Positions 26,937 through 35,803 of a stretch of 64,000 nt of DNA are shown one piece after another. The notes under the pieces were generated by a model. The model was not told the DNA's origin and did not search any database. It was given only the letters and a program-made list of their open reading frames with translations. Position 1 is the first letter of the stretch; every line of letters begins with the position of its first letter. The position numbers were made by a program, and so were the translations under genes. The DNA comes from Lysobacterales bacterium 15-68-25 (GTDB taxonomy: Bacteria > Pseudomonadota > Gammaproteobacteria > Xanthomonadales > Rhodanobacteraceae): assembly GCA_002279065.1 (NCBI GenBank), contig NCKB01000009.1:62001-126000 (forward strand), written 5' to 3'.

Positions 26937-28391
26937 TTATTTGCCGCCAGGCACCGTGACGCCGACGAAGCTGCTCTGGTCGCCTCGGCGTACCAGCAGC
27001 AGCACCGTGCTGCCAGCCTTCACGTCCTTGGTCGCAGCCTTGAAGCCCTGAATGCTGCCGATGGCCGTCTGGTCGACGCGCAGGATCACGTCACCCGGCC
27101 GCAGACCGGCCTGGGCCGCCGCCTCGCCGCTGATGTCGGTCACCTGCACACCCTCGCCCGGACGCAGGCCCATCTGCTTGCGGTCGTCCGCACCCAGCGC
27201 GCCCACCGTCAGTCCCAACGCCTTGGCCCCGGTCACGTCGGCCGAAGCGCTGCCGCTGGAAGACACCGCATCCGGATCACGCGGCGCCGAGCCGACCGTC
27301 ACCTCGAGCGTCTTGTGCCTGCCGTCGCGCAGGATCTCCACCGGCACCTTCGTGCCCGGCTTGGTCAGGCCGACCAGCGGCGGCAGGTCGCCCGGCTGGT
27401 CGATTTCCTGGCCGTTGTACTTGAGGATGATGTCGCCGGGCTCGATGCCGGCCTTCTCCGCCCCGCTGTCTGGGCTGACCTGGGTCACCGCCGCGCCTGC
27501 CCCCCTTTCGAGCTTGTAGACCTTGACCATGTCGTCGCTGATGCCCTGCACCATCACGCCGAGCTGGCCGCGGGTGACAAAGCCTTTGGTCTTGAGCTGA
27601 TCGACTGCGTTCATCGCCACGTCGATCGGGATCGAGAACGCCACCCCCTGGTAGCCGCCGGTGTTGGAGTAGATCTGCGAGTTGATGCCGACCACCTGGC
27701 CCTGCAGATTGAACAACGGGCCACCGGAATTGCCGCGATTGATCGGCACGTCGGTCTGGATGAACGAAGTGTAGGGCTGGTCGCCACTTCCCAGATTGCG
27801 CCCGATCGCGCTGACGATGCCCTGGGTCACGGTGTAGTCGAAGCCGAAAGGTGAACCGATCGCCAGCACCCACTGCCCGGGCTTGAGCGATTGCGAATCG
27901 CCGATATGCACCGTCGGCAGTTTGCCCGGGACGTTCACCTTGAGCAGCGCAATGTCGTACTGCGGGTCAGTGCCTACTACCTTGGCGGTGAGCGTGCGCC
28001 GATCCTGCAGGCGCACGGTGACCTCGTCAGCGTGGTCCACCACATGGTTGTTGGTGAGGATGTAACCGTCGCTGGAAATGATGAAGCCGGAACCGAGCGA
28101 CGTGTGCTTCTGGTCCTCCGGCGAGGGCATCATCGGCATGCCGAAGAAGCGACGCAGGATCTCCGCCTGATCGTTGTCACCGGGCGCACCACCTGCGATA
28201 CGTGGTTGGCTGCGGCCGTTGTATTTGGCCTCGACATGGACCACGGCAGGCGCATTTTGCTGGACGATGCCGGTGAAATCGGGCAAGGCGGTGGTGACCG
28301 CCGCAGGTGCTGCCTGGGCCTGCACGCCACCGGCGGCGGCCAGACCCATCAGGACACTGCAGGCGAGCAGGCGCAGGGTGGGACGACTCAT
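26937..28391 (-). CDS. Periplasmic serine protease, DegP/MucD family
   Basis: A 484-residue HtrA-type protease-chaperone. A signal peptide (about 1-26, cleavage near VQA-QAA) precedes a trypsin-like domain with triad His116, Asp146 and Ser222 (RGNSGGPLF), followed by two PDZ domains (about 285-375 and 395-480). It degrades misfolded envelope proteins. A GGAGGAG-type ribosome site precedes the ATG. It follows rpoE-rseA, the same arrangement as rpoE-rseA-mucD in Xanthomonas and algU-mucA-mucB-mucD in Pseudomonas, so it is probably part of the sigma-E regulon. Confidence 0.94.
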   Translation of the reverse strand: MSRPTLRLLACSVLMGLAAAGGVQAQAAPAAVTTALPDFTGIVQQNAPAVVHVEAKYNGRSQPRIAGGAPGDNDQAEILRRFFGMPMMPSPEDQKHTSLGSGFIISSDGYILTNNHVVDHADEVTVRLQDRRTLTAKVVGTDPQYDIALLKVNVPGKLPTVHIGDSQSLKPGQWVLAIGSPFGFDYTVTQGIVSAIGRNLGSGDQPYTSFIQTDVPINRGNSGGPLFNLQGQVVGINSQIYSNTGGYQGVAFSIPIDVAMNAVDQLKTKGFVTRGQLGVMVQGISDDMVKVYKLERGAGAAVTQVSPDSGAEKAGIEPGDIILKYNGQEIDQPGDLPPLVGLTKPGTKVPVEILRDGRHKTLEVTVGSAPRDPDAVSSSGSASADVTGAKALGLTVGALGADDRKQMGLRPGEGVQVTDISGEAAAQAGLRPGDVILRVDQTAIGSIQGFKAATKDVKAGSTVLLLVRRGDQSSFVGVTVPGGK

Positions 28392-28507
28392 GATCTCCTC
28401 CTTGTGGATTTATCAGGCATGGGGTGGCAGTCGACGCGCCAAAGGCACGCCGAACTGAAGGTTCATGCAGGGAAAAAGCGCCGCGGCAAGAGCCATGCGG
28501 CGCGGTG

Positions 28508-29158
28508 TCACTGGGCCGCGGCGGCCTCGCGCAGGGAACGCCGCGCCGACTGTCGTGCCGTGCCAGGATCGACCAGCAGCAGATAGCTACCATCCGCGGC
28601 CGGGAGCGTGGCCTTGACCCGATACGGCGAGATGGACTGTTCGTAGGGAGAGATCGAATCGCCCTGAGGGTAAGAGGCCATCTGGGTCATGCTCATCGGG
28701 TTGCTGTTGCTGAGCCAGCGCGGCACGGCCGCTGGCGCAGGCAGCGGCGATGGCGCCGGACTCGCCACCCGCCCCGGCGTGCTCGCCTGGGCAACGGAGG
28801 CCGCACTCTGGGCATCACTGGCGACCGGGCCGGTCGGCCTGCTGGCCATCAGCGCCACCACTGCCACACCCGCGGCAATGGCACCGCCGGCGGACAGCCG
28901 GAGCCAGTGATGGCGCCGCGCCCGCGGCATGGACGTCACGACCGCCTCGTCTTCGATCGCGCGCATCACCCGGTCGGCGAACGAAGCTGTGGCCAGTGTC
29001 GGCAGCTCGCGGCGCAAACCGGCGGAAGCCGCATGGAAGCGCCCCCAGCGCACCAGCAGCGACCGGTCATGATCGAGCCGGCGCAGCAGGAAGCGAAGCT
29101 CCTCGCCGGTCAGCTCGCCATCCATGCCGGCGGAAAGTTGTTCGGGGTGATGGTTCAT
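28508..29158 (-). CDS. rseA: Anti-sigma-E factor RseA-like
   Basis: A 216-residue single-pass membrane protein. The N-terminal RseA domain (about 1-75: LSAGMDGELTGEELRFLLRRL, seen at 8-28) would bind RpoE in the cytosol. A membrane helix spans about 87-106, and the periplasmic part is Ala/Pro/Ser-rich with a conserved YRVKATLPAADGSYLLLVDP tail segment. Cleavage by DegS/RseP-type proteases would release RpoE. Its ATG overlaps the rpoE stop (ATGA). No rseB gene follows; htrA comes next. Confidence 0.9.
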   Translation of the reverse strand: MNHHPEQLSAGMDGELTGEELRFLLRRLDHDRSLLVRWGRFHAASAGLRRELPTLATASFADRVMRAIEDEAVVTSMPRARRHHWLRLSAGGAIAAGVAVVALMASRPTGPVASDAQSAASVAQASTPGRVASPAPSPLPAPAAVPRWLSNSNPMSMTQMASYPQGDSISPYEQSISPYRVKATLPAADGSYLLLVDPGTARQSARRSLREAAAAQ

Positions 29159-29748
29159 GCCTGATCCTCGCGATCGGACAACAAAGGACGCAACCTTTCG
29201 TCGATGGCCTCCCGCGCACGGAAAATGCGGGAACGCACAGTACCGATCGGGCACTGCATCGCCTCGGCGATCTCCTCGTAGCTCAGGCCGTCCACCTCGC
29301 GCAGCGTAATGGCGGTCCGCAACTCCTCGGGCAGGGCTTGGACCGCGGCAAACACGGTTTGTTCCACCTGTTGGCGCATCAATTCGCGCTCCGGGGTGGC
29401 CGTCTCCTGCATGCGGTCGGAACCGGGCACGAAGACCGCATCCTCCGCGTCGATGTCATCGGCGGGCGGACGCCGTCCCTGTGCCACCAGATGGTTCTTG
29501 GCGGTGTTGACGGCGATCTTGTACATCCAGGTGTAGAAGGCACTGTCCCCACGGAACGAGCCGATCGCCCGCCAGGCCCGGACGAACGCATCCTGGGCGA
29601 TATCTTCGGCTTCAGCGTGGTTGTTCGCATAACGGGAGACAAGGCCGACGATCTTGTGCTGGTACTTGCGTACCAGCAGGTCGAATGCCCGCTTGTCCCC
29701 TTTCTGGACGCGTTCGACCAGCGCCCGGTCCAGCTCGTTGTCGCCCAT
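29155..29748 (-). CDS. rpoE: RNA polymerase sigma-E factor
   Basis: A 197-residue ECF sigma of the RpoE/AlgU type. Region 2 includes the AEDIAQDAFVRAWRAI and FYTWMYKIAVNTAKNHL blocks. Region 4 includes LSYEEIAEAMQCPIGTVRSRI. It controls the envelope-stress regulon. AGGAGA eight bases before ATG 29748 fixes the start. A consensus sigma-E promoter at 29814-29840 implies autoregulation. rseA and htrA follow, and the pair overlap allows balanced synthesis of sigma and anti-sigma. Confidence 0.96.
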   Translation of the reverse strand: MGDNELDRALVERVQKGDKRAFDLLVRKYQHKIVGLVSRYANNHAEAEDIAQDAFVRAWRAIGSFRGDSAFYTWMYKIAVNTAKNHLVAQGRRPPADDIDAEDAVFVPGSDRMQETATPERELMRQQVEQTVFAAVQALPEELRTAITLREVDGLSYEEIAEAMQCPIGTVRSRIFRAREAIDERLRPLLSDREDQA

Positions 29749-29813
29749 CCGGGCCGTCTCCTTGATTGCTGTCGCCACGAATACCGCGTTCTCGACGGAA
29801 GGATGGAGGCCGG

Positions 29814-29840
29814 TCAGACAAGCCAAGGCGCCGCAAGTTC
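29814..29840 (-). promoter_or_regulatory. Sigma-E-type promoter of rpoE
   Basis: On the minus strand, GAACTT (29835-29840) and TCTGA (29814-29818) are exactly 16 bp apart. This matches the E. coli/Pseudomonas sigma-E consensus. It lies about 65 bases upstream of the rpoE ATG, and the likely transcript start is near 29808. Confidence 0.85.
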
Positions 29841-29884
29841 ACCTCACCCCCGGCTTCACCATGTTGGGGCTGGGCCGATCCGGG

Positions 29885-32461
29885 TCAAGCGGCCACTGCG
29901 CCTCCGGACTCCACCAGTCGCTGACGTTCGGCCAGCAGCCGGTCGAAGCTGGACTGGGGCAAGGGGCGGCAGAAAAGATAACCCTGCAGCTCGTCGCACT
30001 GGTTGGCCCGCAGGAACTCGAAGTGCTGCTCGATCTCCACCCCCTCCGCGACAACCCCGCGCTTGAGCCGATGGGCCATTTCGATGGTGGCACGGACGAT
30101 GGCCTCGTCATCCGGGTCGATGCCGATGTTGCGGACGAAACTCTGGTCGATCTTGATGCGGTCGGCCGGCAGTCGCCGCAGGTAGTCCAGCGAGGCCGCT
30201 CCGGTGCCGAAGTCGTCGATGGCGATGCGGCATCCCAGCCCATGCAGGCCCTCGAGGTTCTCCACCAGGTTCGGCACCTCCTTGATCGAGATGCTCTCGG
30301 TGACCTCAAGCTCCAGCAGCGACGGATCGAGCCCGGTTTCCTTCAGCACCCGGGCCACCACCTCGAGCAGATCCGGCTCCATCAGCTGAACGGCCGACAG
30401 GTTGACCCCCAGCCGCAGGCGCAGGCCATAGGCCTGTTCCCACGCGTGTGCCTGGGCACAGGCGGTGCGCAGTACCCATTCGCCGATCGACACGATCAGC
30501 CCGGACTCCTCCGCCAACGGAATGAATACGCCCGGACTGATGCCGCCCAGCTCCGGATGCTCCCAGCGCACCAGCGCCTCCATGCCCACGATGTCCTCGG
30601 TCCCCGCATCCACCTGCGGCTGGTAGAACACCCGCAACTCGCCATTGCGCTCCGCGTGGCGAAGGCGCGAGATCAACGCCACGTCCTGCTGCTGCGCCTG
30701 GTCCTGGCTCATTTCGTAGATCTGGAAATTGTTGCGCCCCAGATGCTTGGCTGCATACATCGCCTCGTCGGCATGCCTTAGCAGAGTGTCGGCGTCCGAG
30801 GCGTCATCCGGGAAGAAGCTCACGCCGATCGAAGCGGTAACCTGCAACTCCTCGCCGCCGTCGAGGTGCAACGGAGCCTCCATCACCTGCACGATCTTTT
30901 CCGCCACGCGCAGGACGTCGTCGCTCTTGATGATGTGCCGGAGCACCACCGTGAACTCATCGCCGGCGTAGCGCGCCACGGTGTCGGAGGCGCGGATCGA
31001 GCTGCACAGGCGCTGGGTAACCACTCGCAATACCTGATCACCGGCGGCGTGGCCCAGCGTGTCGTTGATGCCCTTGAAGTTGTCGAGGTCGAGGAAGAGC
31101 ACGGCGAAGCATTCGCCGGTGCGATGAGCCTCGCGCAGGATGGTTTCCAGGCGGTCGTTGAAAAGCAGCCGGTTGGGCAGGCCCGTCAACGCGTCGAGCA
31201 GCCCCTCCGCGCGCCCCTGCTCACGCGTGCGCCGCAATTCGATGGACTGCGCGAAACGGGCCGCCGCGCAATGGAGCACGGGCGCGACGATCTCGGCGCG
31301 CCCCAGGCTTCTGCGACGACCGACGAGCAACGCACCAATCACGCTGCGACGCTCGTCGAGCAGCGGCAAGCCGGCGAACCCCTCCAGTTGGAGCGACTGC
31401 AGCAGCGGGTCGTACTCGGCCAGCCGACGCCCGTCATCGACATGGAACATGCTCTTGCCGCCGAGGACACGCCGCAGCGACACCTGCTCCTGCGGCGATG
31501 GCCAGGGCACATCCTCACCCTGCCAGTGCTGCAGCAACTGCACGGGTACGGCGCTGTCCTCGGGCCGGGCCGACCACAGCGCCAGGTAGTCGAGGGAGAG
31601 CTCGTCCACCAGTAGCCTTGCAGTGGATGTGTGCGGATCCACGCTCCCTCCCGACTGGAAGATCCGCGACAGGAGCGCCAGCGCCGCCTCGCCACGAGCC
31701 TCGGCCCGATCGCTCCGGAAGGCAATCGCGACCGCGTCACGACCGCGATGCCGGACCCGTCGGGCATTCGCCTGGCCAGTGTCGGCGCCATGCTTTGTCC
31801 TGCGCTGGCAGGGATACCAACGGCGGTCGGCCTGCGCCAGCACCTGTTCCAGCTCGACACCCTCGAACACCAGGAACTGCGAGAGCGGCTTGCCGAGCAG
31901 GTCGGTCACCGCGAGCTGGCAATGCCTGAGCAACGCGCCATTGAGGTCCAGCACGCGGTCACCGGCTGGATCCGTGATCAGCCACTCGCTATCGCCGTCC
32001 TCGTCATCGAAGGCGAAGCGATAGGCAAGCGTCTCCTCAGGTGCAACGCGCTGCACAGACGCGGTTCCTTGCCCGTCGACAGGCTGGCGCATGAGCACCC
32101 GTTGCCAGCGCGCCACCAGTTCGCGCTCGATATGGGCGCTGTCCAGCCAGTCGGCCACCGACTCGGGCAGCAATGCCGGACCGATCTTGCAGTCAGGCGC
32201 AAACACGGCCAGCAAGGGAGCGGTGCGACAGCTTTCCATCGCGCGAAGCTGCTCGCAGCAGGCACGGGAAGCTCGTCCATCGCCCTCGAAAGCCAGCACG
32301 ACAAGCGACACCGGCCCGCGACCGGCCAGCAGGATCGCCGCGTGTGCGGCGTCGCGCGCACTCAGGATGCGATCGTGGTCCTCGCGATCGAGAACGTCGA
32401 ACAGGCGGCGACGTAATTCGCGGTGCGAGGCGACCACCAGCATGTCGTTCATGCCGGTCAT
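29885..32461 (-). CDS. GGDEF-EAL cyclic-di-GMP protein
   Basis: An 858-residue protein. The N-terminal ~125 residues look like a receiver fold without a clear phospho-acceptor. A PAS/GAF-like sensor region follows (about 150-400), then a GGDEF domain with the variant motif AGDEF and an RxxD I-site (RASD) five residues before it, then an EAL domain. The EAL catalytic set is complete (EALVR, NLSA, ELEVTES, IDDFGTG, KIDQSFV, AEGVE, QGYLF), so phosphodiesterase activity is expected. No membrane helix is seen. The start at 32461 follows the preceding gene's stop by one base; ATG 32452 is an alternative. Confidence 0.92.
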   Translation of the reverse strand: MTGMNDMLVVASHRELRRRLFDVLDREDHDRILSARDAAHAAILLAGRGPVSLVVLAFEGDGRASRACCEQLRAMESCRTAPLLAVFAPDCKIGPALLPESVADWLDSAHIERELVARWQRVLMRQPVDGQGTASVQRVAPEETLAYRFAFDDEDGDSEWLITDPAGDRVLDLNGALLRHCQLAVTDLLGKPLSQFLVFEGVELEQVLAQADRRWYPCQRRTKHGADTGQANARRVRHRGRDAVAIAFRSDRAEARGEAALALLSRIFQSGGSVDPHTSTARLLVDELSLDYLALWSARPEDSAVPVQLLQHWQGEDVPWPSPQEQVSLRRVLGGKSMFHVDDGRRLAEYDPLLQSLQLEGFAGLPLLDERRSVIGALLVGRRRSLGRAEIVAPVLHCAAARFAQSIELRRTREQGRAEGLLDALTGLPNRLLFNDRLETILREAHRTGECFAVLFLDLDNFKGINDTLGHAAGDQVLRVVTQRLCSSIRASDTVARYAGDEFTVVLRHIIKSDDVLRVAEKIVQVMEAPLHLDGGEELQVTASIGVSFFPDDASDADTLLRHADEAMYAAKHLGRNNFQIYEMSQDQAQQQDVALISRLRHAERNGELRVFYQPQVDAGTEDIVGMEALVRWEHPELGGISPGVFIPLAEESGLIVSIGEWVLRTACAQAHAWEQAYGLRLRLGVNLSAVQLMEPDLLEVVARVLKETGLDPSLLELEVTESISIKEVPNLVENLEGLHGLGCRIAIDDFGTGAASLDYLRRLPADRIKIDQSFVRNIGIDPDDEAIVRATIEMAHRLKRGVVAEGVEIEQHFEFLRANQCDELQGYLFCRPLPQSSFDRLLAERQRLVESGGAVAA

Positions 32462-32462
32462 C

Positions 32463-32957
32463 TCAGAGCACCCAGCGGCCGTCGCGCAGCCGCGGGCGCG
32501 CGGGCAGGCCGGCCTCCGCACTTATGCGCACGATCGCCTCGCCGAAATGCTCGACCAGAGCCGCCGGCGGATCGAGCAACACCACCCGCCGCAAATGGCC
32601 GCTGGGCGCGCGCGCCAGCTGGCGCAGCAAGGTGGCATCCATCGCCGAGAGCGGAAGTTCGATGCCCGACATCAGATACACGCCGAAATGCATGCTCTGT
32701 TGCATATAGCGCAGGGCGTTGCCGAGACGCTGGCAGCCGGGCACCTTCGAATGCGCCTCGCGCAGGCTGCCCAGCCCGACGTCAGGCTGCCACAAGTAGA
32801 CCGCCTGCCCGGTGTGCCGGGCAATGGCCCGGAAATCCTGTAGCAGGGCCGTCATGTCCCCGCCCTCGAGCGCAATCAGCCCCCCCGGCGCCGAGAGAAT
32901 GCGCTCGAAGAGTTCGATGCCCGCCTTGGGCGGGCTGGAAGCCATCATGGACTGCAT
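32463..32957 (-). CDS. Hypothetical protein coupled to the GGDEF-EAL gene
   Basis: A protein of about 164 residues (starts at 32957, 32948 or 32945 are all possible; none has a strong ribosome site). It has alternating hydrophobic strands and helices: GGLIALEGGD, GQAVYLWQPDVGLGSL, FGVYLMSGIE, LRRVVLLDP. This order resembles the N-terminal domain that precedes the AAA module in Ycf46/spastin-like ATPases, but no Walker motif and no ATPase domain follow. Its stop is one base from the start of the GGDEF-EAL gene, so the two are probably co-translated. Function unknown. Confidence 0.65.
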   Translation of the reverse strand: MQSMMASSPPKAGIELFERILSAPGGLIALEGGDMTALLQDFRAIARHTGQAVYLWQPDVGLGSLREAHSKVPGCQRLGNALRYMQQSMHFGVYLMSGIELPLSAMDATLLRQLARAPSGHLRRVVLLDPPAALVEHFGEAIVRISAEAGLPARPRLRDGRWVL

Positions 32958-33114
32958 ACAGCGCGGTACGTTTGCGCACTGCCAGGCAATTGGCAATAGC
33001 TGGCGTGACGGGGTTCGCATGAAGCTTCGGACACGGGTCTCCAGAAGCGTCCCGGCAACCTCGCAATCGACCGTCCGGGAGGGTATGGTTTGGCTCCCTT
33101 TCCCTCGGCAACCC

Positions 33115-35190
33115 ATGCACATGTTCGAAGGACTGCGATTCACCCACTGGAAAACCGGCGTGGACGACAGCGGCATCGTCACGCTCTCGCTGGATCGGGA
33201 CGGCAGCAGCGTCAACGCCATCTCGCGCGCTGTCCTGGACGAACTCGAACAGATCGTCGAACGCCTGGCGATCGAGAAGCCGGCGGGCGTGATCGTCCAC
33301 TCGGCGAAAGTGTCCGGATTCGCCGTGGGCGCGGATATCCGGGAGTTCGTCACCTACGCTGCCCAGGGCACGGTGCGCGAGAACATCGAGCATGGCCAGC
33401 GCGTGTTCGAACAGCTGGCGCGCCTGCCCTGTCCGACGGTCGCGGCGATCCACGGCGCCTGCATGGGCGGCGGCACGGAACTGGTGCTGGCCTGTCGTCA
33501 GCGCATCGCGGCCGACGCCGAGACCACGCGGATCGGGCTACCCGAGGTAATGCTGGGTATCCACCCGGGCTGGGGTGGCTCGGCGAGGCTGCCCCGGCTG
33601 ATCGGCGCCACCGACGCACTGCCGATCATGCTCACCGGCAAGCCGCTGTCGGCCAGGCGGGCACTGGCACTCGGGGTGGTCGACCGGATCGCACCGCCGG
33701 CCGAGCTCCTGGCCGAGGCGCGCGCCCTGCTCCGGCGCCCGCAACAGCGCCCGATGTCGCGACGAGCCAAGGCCTGGGCCACCAACCTGTGGCCGGTGCG
33801 CCAGGCACTGGCGCCGATGGTAGTCAAGCAAACCGCCGCCAAGGTGCGCCGCGAGCATTACCCTGCGCCGTTTGCCCTCATCGACGTCTGGCGTCGCGGC
33901 GGCGGCTCGATCCAGCAGCGACTCAAGCTCGAAGCGCGCTCCGTGGCCAGGCTGGCCGACACCCCCACCGCCCACAACCTGATCCGCATCTTCTTCCTGC
34001 AGGAGCGGCTCAAGCACCAGGGTGCCGGCATCGATCACGGCATCGAACACGTCCACGTGGTGGGGGCCGGGGTCATGGGCGGCGACATCGCTGCGTGGGC
34101 CGCACTCAAGGGCTTCCAGGTGACCCTGCAGGACCGTGAGATGAAATTCGTGCAACCTGCCCTGGAGCGGGCACGCAAACTATTCGAGAAGAAGCTCAGG
34201 ACACCGGAGAAGATCGAGTCCGCCGTCCGCCGGCTGCGCGCCGATGTCGAGGGCAAAGGCGTAGCCGGCGCCGACCTCGCCATCGAGGCGATCTACGAGA
34301 ACGCCGAGGCGAAGCGGGCGCTCTACGCCGCTATCGAACCCCAGTTCCAGGGGGACGAGATACTCGCCAGCAATACCTCCAGCATCCCGCTGGACGAGCT
34401 CTGCGCCTCGCTCGCGCACCCGGGACGCTTCCTGGGGCTGCACTTCTTCAACCCGGTGGCGCAGATGCCTCTGGTCGAGGTGGTGCGGCACGACGGGCTG
34501 GATGCTGGCGTGGAAAAGCGTGCACTCGCCTTCTGCAAGGCGCTGGGCAAGCTGCCGATCGCGGTGAAGGGAACGCCGGGCTTCCTGGTGAATCGCATCC
34601 TGATGCCCTACCTGCTCGAATCGCTGCGGCTGTACAGCGAGGGAGTGCCCGGCCCGGTGCTGGATCGCGAGGCGAAGAAGTTCGGCATGCCGATGGGACC
34701 GATCGAACTGGCCGACACGGTTGGATTGGACGTGTGCGCCTCCGTCGGCAAGGAGCTCGCCCCTTTCCTCGGACTCGAACTGCCACCGGGCATCGAGGAC
34801 CGGCTCGAGGCCGGCAAGCGCGGCAAGAAGGACGGTGCGGGCCTGTACCTCTGGGAGGACGGCAAACCGAAAAAGCCGGAAGTCGACCCGGACTACGTCC
34901 CCGCCGCCGATCTGCAGGATCGTATGATCCTGCCCATGGTGAACGAGGCTGTCGCCTGCCTGGCCGACGGCGTGGTCGACGACGCGGAACTGCTCGATGC
35001 CGGCGTCATCTTCGGTACGGGGTTCGCGCCGTTCCGCGGTGGTCCGATCGCCTACGCGCGCAGCGAAGGGGCCGAGGTGCTCAAGGGACGACTGGAGAAA
35101 CTGGCCAGGGTCCACGGCATCCGCTTTGCGCCGAAGACGGGCTGGGACCTGCCCGCGGTGCACGAAGCCCCGAGGCTCGACGCGAGTTGA
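33115..35190 (+). CDS. Fatty-acid oxidation protein, enoyl-CoA hydratase/3-hydroxyacyl-CoA dehydrogenase (FadB/FadJ-like)
   Basis: A 691-residue bifunctional beta-oxidation enzyme. The N-terminal crotonase domain carries GFAVGADIREF and the oxyanion segment HGACMGGGTELVLACR. The NAD-binding domain begins VHVVGAGVMGGDIAAWAA, and the dehydrogenase signature GLHFFNPVAQMPLVEVV and a C-terminal helical domain with GRGKK-like KRGKKDGAGLY follow. It hydrates enoyl-CoA and oxidises the 3-hydroxy product. No thiolase (fadA) is adjacent, so it may be FadJ-like or pair with a distant thiolase. The start is ATG 33115 (or 33121); the ribosome site is weak. Confidence 0.92.
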   Translation: MHMFEGLRFTHWKTGVDDSGIVTLSLDRDGSSVNAISRAVLDELEQIVERLAIEKPAGVIVHSAKVSGFAVGADIREFVTYAAQGTVRENIEHGQRVFEQLARLPCPTVAAIHGACMGGGTELVLACRQRIAADAETTRIGLPEVMLGIHPGWGGSARLPRLIGATDALPIMLTGKPLSARRALALGVVDRIAPPAELLAEARALLRRPQQRPMSRRAKAWATNLWPVRQALAPMVVKQTAAKVRREHYPAPFALIDVWRRGGGSIQQRLKLEARSVARLADTPTAHNLIRIFFLQERLKHQGAGIDHGIEHVHVVGAGVMGGDIAAWAALKGFQVTLQDREMKFVQPALERARKLFEKKLRTPEKIESAVRRLRADVEGKGVAGADLAIEAIYENAEAKRALYAAIEPQFQGDEILASNTSSIPLDELCASLAHPGRFLGLHFFNPVAQMPLVEVVRHDGLDAGVEKRALAFCKALGKLPIAVKGTPGFLVNRILMPYLLESLRLYSEGVPGPVLDREAKKFGMPMGPIELADTVGLDVCASVGKELAPFLGLELPPGIEDRLEAGKRGKKDGAGLYLWEDGKPKKPEVDPDYVPAADLQDRMILPMVNEAVACLADGVVDDAELLDAGVIFGTGFAPFRGGPIAYARSEGAEVLKGRLEKLARVHGIRFAPKTGWDLPAVHEAPRLDAS

Positions 35191-35202
35191 GCCGCTCTGG
35201 CG

Positions 35203-35223
35203 GCACCGGCGCAGCGCCGGTGC
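35203..35223. terminator. Hairpin between convergent genes
   Basis: Bases 35203-35211 pair perfectly with 35215-35223 across a three-base loop, between the FadB-like and DUF2058 stops. No T-run follows, so termination strength is uncertain. Confidence 0.4.
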
Positions 35224-35229
35224 TCCGCG

Positions 35230-35778
35230 CTACCAGACCAGGTCGTCCGGTACGCCGTCGTCGGACGAATCCGGCGCAGCCGGGTCGACCAGCAGCGCCA
35301 AGGCTTCCGGATCGATTGCCCTCACCTGGTCGGCCACGGTGCGGCTGACCAGAACGTAGCGACCGGCAAACTGGATCACGCCCAGCTCGCCTGCATTCAG
35401 CGCCTGCAGTTGGCTGGCGTCCACGTAGACGCGACGGATCTTTCCGCCGTACTCGAAGTGGCGAGCCTGGTCGGCCTCTGCCTTGTTCAGCGACTGCCCT
35501 TCCAGGAGCTTCTGTACCCGGCTCCGACGTTCGCGCTTGAGGCGCGCCCGCTCGGCCGCCTCCTGCTCCGTCTTGCGGCGTTCGGCGGCCTCGGTCTGCG
35601 CGCGCATGGCATAGGCCTCGGCGAGATCGATCTCGCCACTGTCGCCACGGCGATCGCCATCACGCCGCCCCGCCTTCGGTGGCTTCTGTTTGGCCGCCGG
35701 CGACACAGCGCGGCGCTCGTCCCTGACATGTTTGACGATGCCGCTCTTCAGCAGCTGGTCGCGCAAGGAGTCACCCAT
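35230..35778 (-). CDS. DUF2058 protein, YaiL-like
   Basis: A 182-residue nucleoprotein-like family member. It begins MGDSLRDQLLKSGIV, continues with a long charged, coiled-coil-prone helix rich in Arg, Glu and Ala (about 50-95), and ends with the conserved C-terminal fold (FEYGGKIRRVYVD, GELGVIQFAGRYVLV). The role is unknown; YaiL has been reported as a nucleoprotein/polysome-associated protein. It is the last gene of the ugd-slyX-DUF2058 run, and the start at 35778 matches the family N-terminus. Confidence 0.9.
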   Translation of the reverse strand: MGDSLRDQLLKSGIVKHVRDERRAVSPAAKQKPPKAGRRDGDRRGDSGEIDLAEAYAMRAQTEAAERRKTEQEAAERARLKRERRSRVQKLLEGQSLNKAEADQARHFEYGGKIRRVYVDASQLQALNAGELGVIQFAGRYVLVSRTVADQVRAIDPEALALLVDPAAPDSSDDGVPDDLVW

Positions 35779-35803
35779 GCTTCGATCCGTCCCCGTAACG
35801 TTT

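Noticed and set aside
33085-33120. Earlier start (ATG 33085) for the FadB-like gene
   Set aside because: The GGAGG is only two bases from that ATG, and the added residues are not part of the family.
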